From the NCBI RefSeq assembly GCF_040546585.1, contig NZ_JBEPOC010000001.1, forward strand, positions 806,001 to 870,000: a DNA stretch of 64,000 nucleotides. The letters are read 5' to 3'. Positions 42,798 through 51,162 of this stretch are shown here, piece by piece. This DNA is from Marmoricola sp. OAE513 (GTDB lineage: Bacteria > Actinomycetota > Actinomycetes > Propionibacteriales > Nocardioidaceae). The translations under genes were made by a program, and so were the position numbers. The notes below the pieces were generated by a model that did not search any database, was not told the origin of the DNA, and saw only the letters and a list, made by a program, of their open reading frames with translations. How positions within the stretch are numbered: position 1 is the stretch's first letter; each line of letters opens with the position of its first letter.

Positions 42798-43292
42798 TCA
42801 GGCCTCGAACTCGGCCTTCAGGTTCGCCAGGGTCCGGGCGATGTTGCGGCGCTGGAAGTCCGAGAACAGGCTCCCCCGGGTCGCGACCTTGTCGAACACC
42901 GCCGCCACCCGGTCCGGCCAGCCCTTGCGCAGGTCGGTCCAGGTCTCGGTCACCCGGGTGCCGCTTCCGACGGGCTCGAAGGTGTAGGACCAGCTCGCGA
43001 TCCGGCCCCGCAGCCGCGGCGTCCTCACGCCGATCGCCAGGACGTCGAACGCGAAGACCTTGCCGGGCTCCGATGCCGTCACGGTGCAGCGGGTGGTCCA
43101 GCGGGCCGGGCCGCGCTTGTTGGTCCCGTGGAAGACGTCGCCGACGCTCAGCGGCCGCCCGGCTCCGACCGGGGCGCCGGTGTTCTCCGGGCTCCACCGG
43201 GGCATCTGGGAGGGGTCCGCGACCTCCGCCCAGATCTGCTCGGGCGTGGCTGCCACCTCGACGGAGTCGCTCACGGTCATCGGTCGTCCCAT
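42798..43292 (-). CDS. SRPBCC family protein (polyketide-cyclase/dehydrase type)
   Basis: A 164-residue START-like protein: VSDSVEVAATPEQIWAEVADPSQMPRWSPENTGAP is the family N-terminus, followed by strands and a C-terminal helix (RRNIARTLANLKAEFEA). It is a ligand-binding fold; the ligand is unknown. ATG 43292 is used; MTV at 43280 is a possible alternative. Monocistronic as far as seen. Confidence 0.82.
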   Translation of the reverse strand: MGRPMTVSDSVEVAATPEQIWAEVADPSQMPRWSPENTGAPVGAGRPLSVGDVFHGTNKRGPARWTTRCTVTASEPGKVFAFDVLAIGVRTPRLRGRIASWSYTFEPVGSGTRVTETWTDLRKGWPDRVAAVFDKVATRGSLFSDFQRRNIARTLANLKAEFEA

Positions 43293-43324
43293 GCGGGGAG
43301 TCTGGCAGATCGCGCCCAGGCGGG

Positions 43325-45073
43325 TCAGCGCACCTGGTCGATCGGCAGGCCGACGTCCGTGCGGACGCTCAGGGTCGCCGTACCGGTGAGGTCGATCCGC
43401 AGCGAGGCGTACCCGGTCTGCAGACCGGTCTCGGTGTCGAAGAATTGCAGCCGGACGTCGATCGGCTTCAGCGGCACCGAGGTCGGCGTCGAGAACCGGT
43501 TGAAGGTCGGGCTGTTCTCGGCGCCACCGGAAGTGCCGAGCCGGTCCACGACCGTCCAGGTCGTCGTACCGGTGTCTGTGTTCCAGAGGACGTACGGGCC
43601 GAACGGGGTATGGCTGTGCCCGACGTCGACGGTGCCGGCCGGCACGTCGGCGATGCCGTCGTCGTACGGCTCGGTCATGCTCCCGGGCAGCTCCTTGAGC
43701 TCGTTGAGGTTGCCGATCCCCAGGTACGCCGCGGCCGCGGAGGCCTGGTGCAGGACCACGATCCCGGCCTTCTCCGGGTCCACCGCCTTCCGGACCTTCT
43801 CGCCGAGCTCCTGCTCGGTCACACCAGAGGGGTTCGTGACCGAGCCACCGAAGAGCGTCTTGAACTCGGGGTCGTTGCCCACGGTGACCCGGAAGCCGTC
43901 GACGTCCTGGGTGTCCCGGTCCGGGACCAGGATCCCGTGCTCCTCCATCTGCTCCACGGTGCGCGCGGAGTCGTGGTCACCCTTGGCCGCGACCGTTGGC
44001 AGGTCGCCAGAGGCACGGGCCTCGTTCCGGACGAACCCGTTCTCGGCGACGGTGCCGTTGGAGGTGATGTCTCCGGCGATCGTGCGCAGCGCGAACGAGT
44101 CCCGGCCCAGGGCGTCGAACAGGATCGGGTAGAGCCGCTTGCGGACGGCGGTTCCGACGGCGCTGCCCTGCGGGTCCGCCTCCGCGATCACGATCTTCTC
44201 GCCCTCCCGCGGTGCGAGCTCCATCCGGCGAGCCGCCACCGCCGTCTCGAGGGTGTCGGCCGCCTTGTCCTCGTAGGCCCGGGCGCGCTCGCGCAACCGG
44301 TCGGTGTTCTTCTCGATGAACGGCTGCACCTGCGAGGCGATCTCGCGCGCCTGAGGGCTGCTGAAGGTCAGCTCCGGCAGCTCGGTGATCCCGTAGGTGG
44401 TGCCCACGCTGCGGGTGCCCGGCCACTCGCTGAAGGCGTGCGCGGCGTACGCGGTCGAAGCGGTCAGGCCGACCGTGACCAGGAGCGTCGGCCAGAGCAC
44501 CAGGCGGACCCGGGGCCACGGCGTGAGTCGGCGCGCCAGACGGTGACCCCACCAGGGCATCCGGTCGGGGTCGTCGAGAGCAACCGGGCGCCGTACCGCC
44601 AGGACGACCAGCAGGCCGATGGCCACCAGCAGGGCCTCGGCCTTGAGGAACTCGCTGCGGAAGGACACGGCGACCTGGTGGCCGTACGCCGCCGCCAGCT
44701 CGCCGGGCTCGCTGACCAGCTCGACATTGGTCTGCACGAACCGCTGGTCGACGTACGACGACAGGGTGTCGCCGGCTTCCGGAGGCTGGGTGACCCGCAC
44801 GCAGGCGCCGAAACCGAGCAGGCCGGTCCGCTTCCAGTACACGTCGCCGAGCAGACCCGTCTGCAGGCTGGAGTAGCCGTTGTGGCACAACGTCACGTCG
44901 ACCGGCACCGTGCCGAGGCGGTCGGAGAACCGGACGTTCTCGACGGCCTGCTCGGCCGCGATCGGCGACACGACCACGGCGACCGCGAGGACGTAACCGG
45001 TCACCACGCCCAGGGTGCGCCAACGCAGGTACCGGGGCAGATGTCTGCTCAGGTACGCGCGGAGCCGGGCCAT
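43325..45073 (-). CDS. Membrane protein with extracytoplasmic metallophosphoesterase-like domain, first motif degenerate
   Basis: A 582-residue protein with three helices (about 20-40, 143-163, 190-212) and a large C-terminal domain outside. That domain has pieces of the calcineurin-type set: GD (334-335), GDHD (365-368, in place of GNHD), His442 and GHSH (485-488). The first motif, D-x-H, is absent; IAEADPQG (296-303) is at that position. So the metal site may be incomplete or altered, and phosphatase activity is uncertain. I do not recognise a specific named family beyond this. It stands alone between an SRPBCC and a lipoprotein gene. Confidence 0.6.
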   Translation of the reverse strand: MARLRAYLSRHLPRYLRWRTLGVVTGYVLAVAVVVSPIAAEQAVENVRFSDRLGTVPVDVTLCHNGYSSLQTGLLGDVYWKRTGLLGFGACVRVTQPPEAGDTLSSYVDQRFVQTNVELVSEPGELAAAYGHQVAVSFRSEFLKAEALLVAIGLLVVLAVRRPVALDDPDRMPWWGHRLARRLTPWPRVRLVLWPTLLVTVGLTASTAYAAHAFSEWPGTRSVGTTYGITELPELTFSSPQAREIASQVQPFIEKNTDRLRERARAYEDKAADTLETAVAARRMELAPREGEKIVIAEADPQGSAVGTAVRKRLYPILFDALGRDSFALRTIAGDITSNGTVAENGFVRNEARASGDLPTVAAKGDHDSARTVEQMEEHGILVPDRDTQDVDGFRVTVGNDPEFKTLFGGSVTNPSGVTEQELGEKVRKAVDPEKAGIVVLHQASAAAAYLGIGNLNELKELPGSMTEPYDDGIADVPAGTVDVGHSHTPFGPYVLWNTDTGTTTWTVVDRLGTSGGAENSPTFNRFSTPTSVPLKPIDVRLQFFDTETGLQTGYASLRIDLTGTATLSVRTDVGLPIDQVR

Positions 45074-45147
45074 GCCTCGATGATGCCGCAGCGGCGGTGA
45101 GGCCTACTGCTTGACGCCCTCGAGGTAGACGCTGATCCCGGTGACCG

Positions 45148-45483
45148 TCACGCGCCGGAACAGGTGGTCGTGAAGTAGGCGACGAAGGTGCTGACCTTCT
45201 TCTGCTTGCTGTCGCTGATCGACTTCTCGGCCGCGTTGTCGACCATGATCTCGAAGCCGTCGCGCGCCTCGGCCGGGATGTCCTTCGGAGTGCCGACCTC
45301 GGCGAGGTCCTCGGCGAACCCCTTCGCGTCGGAGGTGTCCAGGTCGTTGACGACCTTGCAGAAGTCCTTGACGCTCGCGTCCTTCGGAGCCGAGGACCCG
45401 TCCGGGCCGCCGCAGCCGGCGATCAGCACGGCGGCGACGAGCGAGGCGAGGGCGGCGGCGCCGCGGGTGGGGCTGGTCTTCAC
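45148..45483 (-). CDS. Small lipoprotein
   Basis: A 111-residue secreted lipoprotein: MKTSPTRG start, hydrophobic stretch AALASLVAAVLIAGC with lipobox LIAGC, then an acidic helical region. Three further cysteines (FCKVV, TTTCSG) could form a disulfide. GTG start with AAGGAG 7 nt upstream. No family recognised. It is adjacent to but not overlapping the MFS gene. Confidence 0.8.
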   Translation of the reverse strand: MKTSPTRGAAALASLVAAVLIAGCGGPDGSSAPKDASVKDFCKVVNDLDTSDAKGFAEDLAEVGTPKDIPAEARDGFEIMVDNAAEKSISDSKQKKVSTFVAYFTTTCSGA

Positions 45484-46969
45484 TGGTTCTCCTTGGTGGT
45501 GGTGACAGGGGTGGTGGTGACAGGGGTAGGGGTGCGGCTGCCGAGCGAGGTCACCAGGACCACGAGCACGGCGGCCGCGGCCAGCGCGGTCGCGATGGCC
45601 AGTCCGACCCCGATGCCGTCGAGCAGGGCGTCGAGGGCGGCGTTCGGGGCGGGCGGGTACGGAAGGACGCGCACCCGTTCTCGGTCCGGGCCGCCGCGAC
45701 GGACGCCAGCGCCGCGACGCCGATGGTGCCGCCGATCGCCGAGAAGGTGCTCAGCAGGCCCGATGCGATGCCGGTGTCCCGGTCGGGCACGTCGGTCATG
45801 GCGAGTGCCGAGTTCGCCACGAAGGTCGTGCCGACGCCCGCGCCGAGCCCGATCAGCGCGGGCAGTAGGAAGGTCGCGTAGCCGGTGTCGCGCTCGAGGA
45901 AGATCGTCGCGCCGGCACCGGCCGTCGTCGCCAGGGTCCCGCCGAGGACGAGCACCCGTGCTCCCGTGCGGAGCATGACCTTCCGGGCCGCGATCGCGAA
46001 CACCAGGACTCCGACACCGATCGGGAGGAACCGCAGTCCGGCCCCGATCGGCCCGAGGTCGAGAACGTCCTGGAGGGCGCGCGACAGCAGGAAGAACGAC
46101 GGGTAGAGGCAGCCGAACAGCAGCGCGGCGACCAGGTAGGCGCCGAGACGGACCCGGTGCCGCAGCAGCCACAGCGGCAACGTCGGTTCGGTCACCCGCA
46201 TCTCCACGAGGACGAAGGCGACCAGCAGCACGAGCGAGGCGGTCAGCGCGATCACCGACTGCTGCTCACCCCAGTGGTGGGTGCCGGCGCGGATCACGCC
46301 GTAGACGAGCGTGGTCAGGGCGGCGGTACCGGTCAGCGCGCCGAGCAGGTCCACGCGGCGGGCGACCCCGCGGGTCTCCGGGAGGACGCGCGGCGCACTG
46401 ACCAGCAGGACCAGGCCGATCGGCACGTTGACCAGGAACACCCAGCGCCACGACGCGGCCTCGGTGAGGACGCCCCCGAGGACCAGGCCGAGGGTGATCC
46501 CGAGGCCGGCCATCGCGCCGTACGCGACCATCGCGCGGGTTCGCCGCGGTCCGGCCGGCACCAGCGTGGTGATCAGGGACAGCGTCGTCGGGGTCGCCAG
46601 CGCAGCACCGAGGCCCTGCCCCGCCCGCGCCGCGAGCAGCGGGCCCGCCTCGGTGGCCAGTCCGGCCAGGAGCGAGGACGCGGTGAACATCGCGATGCCG
46701 ACCATCAGCGTGCGCCGGTGGCCGAACAGGTCACCCCCGCGGCCGCCGACCAGCAGCAGTCCGGCGTAGGCGAGCGTGTAGGCGTCGATCACCCACGCGA
46801 GCCCGGCGTTCGACAGGTCCAGGTCCTGCTGGATGGCCGGCAGGGCCAGGTTCACGATGGTGACGTCGAGCGTCGCCATCAGCTGGGCGATGCAGATCAG
46901 CGGGATCGCGAGCTTCGGCAGGGTCGGTGCGTCCGCGCCCAGGGGCGCGGTCGTCGGGTGGACGGTCAT
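45480..46969 (-). pseudogene. MFS drug transporter (DHA2), split by an apparent frameshift near its C-terminus
   Basis: About 496 residues with some 13-14 helices. N-terminal ATLDVTIVNLALPAIQQDLDLSNAGLAWVIDAYTLAYAG, GRGGDLFGHRRTLM and ARAGQGLGAALATPTT are DHA2 signatures. After GVAALASVAAARTENG the frame reads Arg/Pro/Ser/Thr-rich nonsense; the -1/+2 frame provides the final helix ALDALLDGIGVGLAIATALAAAAVLVV and a TPVTTT tail to 45480. The lesion is within about 45650-45690. With it uncorrected the last helix is lost. It starts at ATG with GAGGAG and lies 50 bp below a strong hairpin. Confidence 0.72.
45495..45524. repeat. 15-bp perfect tandem repeat in the transporter tail
   Basis: GGTGGTGGTGACAGG occurs twice in direct succession and codes for repeated PVTTT in the MFS C-terminal tail. 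Confidence 0.9.
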
Positions 46970-47014
46970 GGTGCTCCTCGGTCAGAAGGTGTGGCGAGAG
47001 GTTCTCGGGACGGC

Positions 47015-47032
47015 CTGTCACCGACCTGTCAG
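47015..47032. promoter_or_regulatory. Direct-repeat motif CTGTCAC-N4-CTGTCAG
   Basis: Seven-base direct repeats with an 11-bp period, the form of an OmpR/PhoB-family binding site. Sixteen of eighteen positions match a second copy at 48795-48812. It overlaps the left arm of the adjoining hairpin, so its independence is uncertain. Confidence 0.45.
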
Positions 47033-47057
47033 GTGCGGATGACCTGACAGGTCGGTG
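47019..47057 (-). terminator. Perfect 16-bp hairpin after the ELWxTDGT-repeat gene
   Basis: CACCGACCTGTCAGGT (47019-47034), 7-nt loop, ACCTGACAGGTCGGTG (47042-47057), with the stem 12 nt after the stop. There is no T-tract, as is common for actinobacterial terminators. Each arm also contains its own near-palindrome (ACCTGTCAGGT, ACCTGACAGGT), so an operator for the MFS gene is an alternative. Confidence 0.6.
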
Positions 47058-47069
47058 GGCCGCCGTCGA

Positions 47070-48743
47070 TCAGCGCACCCGGATCCGGAACGGGACCGAG
47101 GAGTTGCTCTGAGCCCAGAGCGATCCGCCGTACCGGACCACGAGGGTGTGCTTCCCCCGACGGAGCTTGGTGGTGATCCGGACCTTCGCGGCGCCACCGC
47201 TCAAGGTGGCGCTGCCGACCCGCTTGCTGCCCTTGTAGAGCGCGACCCGGCCGGTCGGGACGCCGCCGGCACCCGCGACCGTGACCCTGATCCGGATCTT
47301 CTTGCGGGCCGCGTCACTGCGCGCGTAGGACTTCTTCGGCGACGCCTTCAGGCGCGCCACCGGCAGCGTGTACGCCGCGAGCCGGTAGCTCTCCTCCGCC
47401 GTGTTGACCCGGAACAGAGCGGTGCCGCCGAGCATCCCGACCAGGATCGGATCCGAGCCGAGCTCACCGGGCCAGAAGTCCCCCAGCCGCTTGGTCCCGG
47501 CGGCGGTGCCGTCGCTGACCCACGGTTCGCCGCCGGTGATCTTGTCGTTCGCGCTGAGCAGGACCCTGGTGCCACCAGCAGCCACGACGAACGGGTACGA
47601 ACCGCTGGCCCCGACGCGGATGTCGGCGACGCGGCGCGTGCCGGCCGTGGACCCGTCGGTGGTCCACAGCTCGTGGTCGTCGGACGAGGTGCGTGCCGAG
47701 AAGTACACCGAGCTTCCGCTGCGGACCAGGTTGGACGGGTCCCCGCCGTCGCTGCCTGGCCAGATGTCGCGGAGCGGGACCGTGCCACCGACAGTGCCGT
47801 CGGTGGACCAGAGCTCCCGCCCGATGCCCGGGGTGGTCACGGTGAAGATGACTGAGGAGCCGAGCCTCACCAGGGACCGCGGGGCGCCGCCGCTCGTACC
47901 CGGCACGAACTCCTTGAACAGCTGCGCGTCCCCGACCACCCCGCGGCTGCTCCAGAGCTCGTCGCCGGCGGCCGAGCCCTCCGCGCTGAACAGCACCTGG
48001 TCGCCGAGCACGGTGAAGCCCAGGGCACCGACCTGGACCCCGGGGCCAGTGGTGTCCAGGCGCCCGGTGCCCGCAACGGTCCCGTCACTGACGAAGGCCT
48101 TGGCCACACCGGCCTGGTAGCCGCCGAAGACGACCTTGGTCCCGAAAGCGGTGAGACCGTAGATGCCCACCCCGACGTCCCCGGCGCCGAGCTCCTTGAC
48201 CAGCCGGGTCCCGGCTGCGGTGCCGTCGGTGACCCAGAGCTCGCGTCCCGAGGCCGCCGTGGTGGCAGCGAAGAACATCTGGTTGCCGGCGACCACCGGT
48301 CGGCCCGGGTTCGACGAGGTGCCGGGCGAGAAGTCCACGAAGCGCCTCGTACCGGCCGTGGTGCCGTCGGTGACCCACCACTCGGCCTCGGCCCCGTCGT
48401 AGGCCGTGAAGTACACCCGGTTCTTGAAGCGGATGAAGTTCCCGGGCCCCGACCCCTCCGCCCCCGGCCTGATGTCCTTGACCAGCCGGGTGCCTGTGCC
48501 GGTCGCGTCGGTGGCCCAGAGCTCACTGCCGAGACCACGGGCGTCCCTGCCCGCGAAGAACAGACGACCTCCGAGGCCGGCCGACGGCGCTCCGTCGTTC
48601 TTGTCGAACAGCGGTATCACCGATCCGACCAGGCTCACGCGCGGCCCGAACGGCCCGCCCGTCGTCGCCGCCTGGGTCGGCAGCACCTCGATCCCGAACA
48701 CCAGGAACACCGTCGCGAGCGCGACGTAGAACAGCCTCTTCAT
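47070..48743 (-). CDS. Secreted ELWxTDGT-repeat protein with Ig-like C-terminus
   Basis: A 557-residue protein with a signal peptide (cleavage near PTQAATT) and eight copies of a roughly 48-residue repeat ending ELWxTDGTxxGT, the pattern named ELWxTDGT repeat (probably a beta-propeller). Some copies vary (EWWVTDGT, KAFVSDGT, ELWSSRGV). The last ~95 residues form an Ig-like domain (VALYKGSKRVGSATLSGG). Such proteins are extracellular; no enzymatic role is known. ATG has a GAGGAGGAG Shine-Dalgarno. A direct repeat site lies upstream and a hairpin downstream. Confidence 0.88.
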   Translation of the reverse strand: MKRLFYVALATVFLVFGIEVLPTQAATTGGPFGPRVSLVGSVIPLFDKNDGAPSAGLGGRLFFAGRDARGLGSELWATDATGTGTRLVKDIRPGAEGSGPGNFIRFKNRVYFTAYDGAEAEWWVTDGTTAGTRRFVDFSPGTSSNPGRPVVAGNQMFFAATTAASGRELWVTDGTAAGTRLVKELGAGDVGVGIYGLTAFGTKVVFGGYQAGVAKAFVSDGTVAGTGRLDTTGPGVQVGALGFTVLGDQVLFSAEGSAAGDELWSSRGVVGDAQLFKEFVPGTSGGAPRSLVRLGSSVIFTVTTPGIGRELWSTDGTVGGTVPLRDIWPGSDGGDPSNLVRSGSSVYFSARTSSDDHELWTTDGSTAGTRRVADIRVGASGSYPFVVAAGGTRVLLSANDKITGGEPWVSDGTAAGTKRLGDFWPGELGSDPILVGMLGGTALFRVNTAEESYRLAAYTLPVARLKASPKKSYARSDAARKKIRIRVTVAGAGGVPTGRVALYKGSKRVGSATLSGGAAKVRITTKLRRGKHTLVVRYGGSLWAQSNSSVPFRIRVR

Positions 48744-48794
48744 CTCTCTCCTCCTCGGTCTGGCACGGTTCGGGAGCGAGCCTCGACCCAGCGG

Positions 48795-48812
48795 CTGTCA
48801 CCGATCTGTCAC
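48795..48812. promoter_or_regulatory. Direct-repeat motif CTGTCAC-CGAT-CTGTCAC
   Basis: Two identical 7-mers with an 11-bp period, as in OmpR/PhoB-type regulator sites. It lies between the divergent ELWxTDGT and SnoaL genes, and overlaps the expected -35 of the SnoaL promoter (-10 TAGAGT at 48828-48833), the usual location for an activator. A near copy is at 47015-47032. Confidence 0.65.
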
Positions 48813-48827
48813 GGCTGCGCGCCTCGC

Positions 48828-48833
48828 TAGAGT
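48828..48833 (+). promoter_or_regulatory. -10 element TAGAGT, leaderless start of SnoaL gene
   Basis: TAGAGT ends 7 nt before GTG 48841. Confidence 0.55.
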
Positions 48834-48840
48834 TCTCGCC

Positions 48841-49236
48841 GTGAGCCCCCTCAGCGACCCCGACGTCGACGCCTGGTTGGCCGCGTTCTCGGCCTGCGTG
48901 CGGGCGCGCGACCTCGACGGCGGACGCGAGCTCTTCGCCTCCGAGGCGGTCGGGTTCGGCACCGTGACCGAGCGCTACGAGGGGCTCGACGACCTGGTGG
49001 CCTCGCAGTGGTCGGAGGTGTGGGAGCGCACCGAGGAGTTCACGTTCCTCGACGGCGACCAGCGCTGGATCGACGGTGATCAGGCCGTCGTCGCCGCGGC
49101 CTGGCGCTCGGTCGGCACCGACGGCGGTGGCCGACGCACGCGGACGGGCCGGGTGACGCTGGTGCTCCGACGGCAGGGCGCTGCCGTGCTCGCCTTGCAC
49201 TCGCACTTCTCGATGAGCCCGGGCACCCCGGCGTGA
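48841..49236 (+). CDS. SnoaL-like / NTF2-superfamily protein
   Basis: A 131-residue cone-shaped fold protein: VDAWLAAFSACVRARDLDGGRELFASEAVGFG..YEGLDDL..WSEVW and strands to the end (VTLVLRRQGAAVLALHSHFSM). The family includes ketosteroid isomerase-like enzymes and DUF4440 proteins; catalytic residues cannot be assigned. GTG start fits a leaderless mRNA. It overlaps the ATP-grasp gene by 4 bp, so the two are co-translated. Confidence 0.83.
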   Translation: MSPLSDPDVDAWLAAFSACVRARDLDGGRELFASEAVGFGTVTERYEGLDDLVASQWSEVWERTEEFTFLDGDQRWIDGDQAVVAAAWRSVGTDGGGRRTRTGRVTLVLRRQGAAVLALHSHFSMSPGTPA

Positions 49237-50219
49237 TCACGTACTACGCGACCTCACCGCACGGGTACACGTTCCGCAAGTTCGTCGACAGCTGGGCACC
49301 TGAGCTGGCCGAGCAGTCGCGCGTCGTGGGCTACAGCGAGATCGACCTGGCGTCGCCCCCTGCGCCCGGGCTGCACGTGCTGACCGATTTCGAGCGGTTG
49401 CTCCCGCCCGAGCGCGCCTTCGTACGCCGGCTCCACCGGCGGTTGCAGGGGGCCGGTCGTCGCGTGATCGGCGACCCGGGTCGTTGGCTCGGGCGCCACG
49501 CCCTGCTGGAGCGGCTGCACGCCGAGGGCATCAACGACTTCCGCGCGTACACCGTCGACGAGCTCGGTCCGCACGTCCGGTTCCCGGTCTTCCTGCGCTG
49601 GGCCAACGCGCACGACGGCAGCCTCGGCGAGCCGGTGCTCGACCAGACCGAGCTGGAGGCGCGGCTGGCCAGGATCGCGCGCGACCACCACCGGCGCTGG
49701 CGCTGGATCCGCGACCAGCTCCTGGTCGTGGAGAAGGTCGACGCCCGCTCCCCCGACGGCCTGTTCCGCAAGTACTCGATCGCGCGGATCGGGAGCGAGT
49801 TCGTTCCGCGGCACGTCGAGGTGAGCGGCAACTGGGTCACCAAGTACCCCTCGGTGGTGACGCCCGCGACGGTCGCGGAGGAGGAGGCCTTCCTCGCCGA
49901 GCCTCAGGACCTCGACCTGGTGCGTCGGGTCTTCGACCTCGCCGGGATCGAGTTCGGCCGGATCGACTGGGGCTACGCCGACGGGCGGGCGCAGATCTGG
50001 GAGATCAACACCAACCCGATGCTCGCACCGGGCGGTGTCCCGCACGAGCTCCGCGAGCCCTCGCAGCGGCGGCTCGCCGGCCTGACGGCGCAGGCGTTGC
50101 TCTCCCAGGTGCCCGCTGCGGACGTCGCCGCTCGCGGGAAGCTCGTGCCGGCGTACGAGCGGTGGGTGTGGAACGGAGTGAACCGCGGGAGCCGTCGATG
50201 GGACCCGCGGCGGCGCTAG
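49233..50219 (+). CDS. ATP-grasp-like protein
   Basis: A 328-residue protein. The C-terminal half reads like an ATP-grasp domain: LFRKYSIARIGSEFVPRHVEV, then EFGRIDWGYADGRAQIWEINTNPML with the metal-binding Asp, Glu257 and Asn259. The N-terminal half (MITYYATSPHGYTFRKFVDSWAPELA) is a possible Rossmann-type substrate domain. ATP-grasp enzymes ligate a carboxylate to an amine or thiol. No substrate is evident. GTG start within the SnoaL stop; the stop TAG is part of the -10 for the next gene. Confidence 0.72.
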   Translation: MITYYATSPHGYTFRKFVDSWAPELAEQSRVVGYSEIDLASPPAPGLHVLTDFERLLPPERAFVRRLHRRLQGAGRRVIGDPGRWLGRHALLERLHAEGINDFRAYTVDELGPHVRFPVFLRWANAHDGSLGEPVLDQTELEARLARIARDHHRRWRWIRDQLLVVEKVDARSPDGLFRKYSIARIGSEFVPRHVEVSGNWVTKYPSVVTPATVAEEEAFLAEPQDLDLVRRVFDLAGIEFGRIDWGYADGRAQIWEINTNPMLAPGGVPHELREPSQRRLAGLTAQALLSQVPAADVAARGKLVPAYERWVWNGVNRGSRRWDPRRR

Positions 50220-50222
50220 GGT
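50217..50222 (+). promoter_or_regulatory. -10 element TAGGGT of the NYN-LOTUS gene
   Basis: TAGGGT ends 6 nt before ATG 50229; its first three bases are the stop codon of the ATP-grasp gene. Confidence 0.5.
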
Positions 50223-50228
50223 CGCAGG

Positions 50229-51125
50229 ATGAGCGATCGCGTTGCTGTGTACATCGACTTCGACAACGTGGTGATCTCCCGCTACGACAACCTGCACGGT
50301 GACGGCGCCTGGCGCAGCGACAACGCCCGCGACCACCGTTGGTCGCCGGCGTCGGAGGACCCGATCGACGTCCGCCTCGCCGCGGCCGAGGTCGACCTCG
50401 GAGCGATCATCGACTACGCGGCCTCCTTCGGCGCGGTCTCGCTGAGCCGCGCGTACGCCGACTGGTCGGTGCCGGCCAACGCGGCGTACCGCAAACCTCT
50501 GGTGGACCGCTCGATCAGCCTGGTGCAGCTGTTCTCGGTGTCGGGGACGAAGAACGGGGCCGACATCCGGTTGGCGGTCGACGCCGTGGAGGACCTGGTC
50601 CGGCACCCCGAGATCACCCACGTCGTCTTCGTGGCGGGTGACTCCGACTACGTCCCGCTCGCGCAGAGCTGCAAACGGCTCGGCAAGTACGTGGTCGGCA
50701 TCGGCGTCGCCGGGTCAACCAGCCGAGCCCTGAAGTCCGCGTGCGACGAGTACGTCGACTACGCCGGCCTCCCGGGCGTCCAGCCTCCTGCGCCTGCCGC
50801 GCACCCGCCGAAGAAGGCTCCGGCCAAGAAGGCCGCCGCGAAGAAGGCGACCGCGAAGAAGGCCGCCCAGAAAGTAGATCCGCAGCCGGACCCGCAGCAG
50901 CGGGACGCGACCGCGCTGCTGGTCCGTGCGATCCGGCTCCGGCTCCAGAAGAGTGACGAGGAGTGGATCCAGGCCTCGGACGTGAAGTCGCAGATGCAGC
51001 GGATCGACCCGGCCTTCAAGGAGAAGGCGCTGGGGTTCTCGACCTTCCGGAAGTTCGTCGAGTCGCGCAGCGACCAGGTCGAGTCGCGGGTCGAGGGGAC
51101 CCAGCAGATGGTGCGTCTGGTCTGA
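50229..51125 (+). CDS. NYN-domain ribonuclease with C-terminal LOTUS/OST-HTH domain
   Basis: A 298-residue protein. Residues about 3-175 are a NYN (PIN-like) nuclease domain: acidic residues Asp10 and Asp12 in VYIDFDN, Asp112 in GTKNGADIRLAVDA, and Asp138/Asp140 in VAGDSDYVPLA. A Lys/Ala/Pro linker (KKAPAKKAAAKKATAKK) follows, then a LOTUS/OST-HTH domain (about 215-298; SDVKSQMQRIDPAFKEKALGFSTFRKFVES). NYN nucleases cut RNA and LOTUS domains bind RNA or partners; bacterial NYN-LOTUS proteins are known but poorly characterised. The gene is followed 37 bp later by a RecB/RNase-H nuclease gene. Confidence 0.93.
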   Translation: MSDRVAVYIDFDNVVISRYDNLHGDGAWRSDNARDHRWSPASEDPIDVRLAAAEVDLGAIIDYAASFGAVSLSRAYADWSVPANAAYRKPLVDRSISLVQLFSVSGTKNGADIRLAVDAVEDLVRHPEITHVVFVAGDSDYVPLAQSCKRLGKYVVGIGVAGSTSRALKSACDEYVDYAGLPGVQPPAPAAHPPKKAPAKKAAAKKATAKKAAQKVDPQPDPQQRDATALLVRAIRLRLQKSDEEWIQASDVKSQMQRIDPAFKEKALGFSTFRKFVESRSDQVESRVEGTQQMVRLV

Positions 51126-51149
51126 GGGTCGTCCGACGGGGGTTGCAGG

Positions 51150-51155
51150 TAGCGT
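51150..51155 (+). promoter_or_regulatory. -10 element TAGCGT of the RecB/RNase-H gene
   Basis: TAGCGT ends 7 nt before ATG 51163; no Shine-Dalgarno is visible, so the start is probably leaderless. Confidence 0.5.
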
Positions 51156-51162
51156 CCGCGCC

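Noticed and set aside
43073-45100. Plus-strand open frame of about 675 codons over the phosphoesterase-like gene
   Set aside because: No recognisable domains; the minus strand has helices and a plausible domain.
45495-45524. Possible mini-satellite or regulatory repeat
   Set aside because: Two in-frame 15-bp units coding PVTTT; it is a protein tail repeat, not a separate element.
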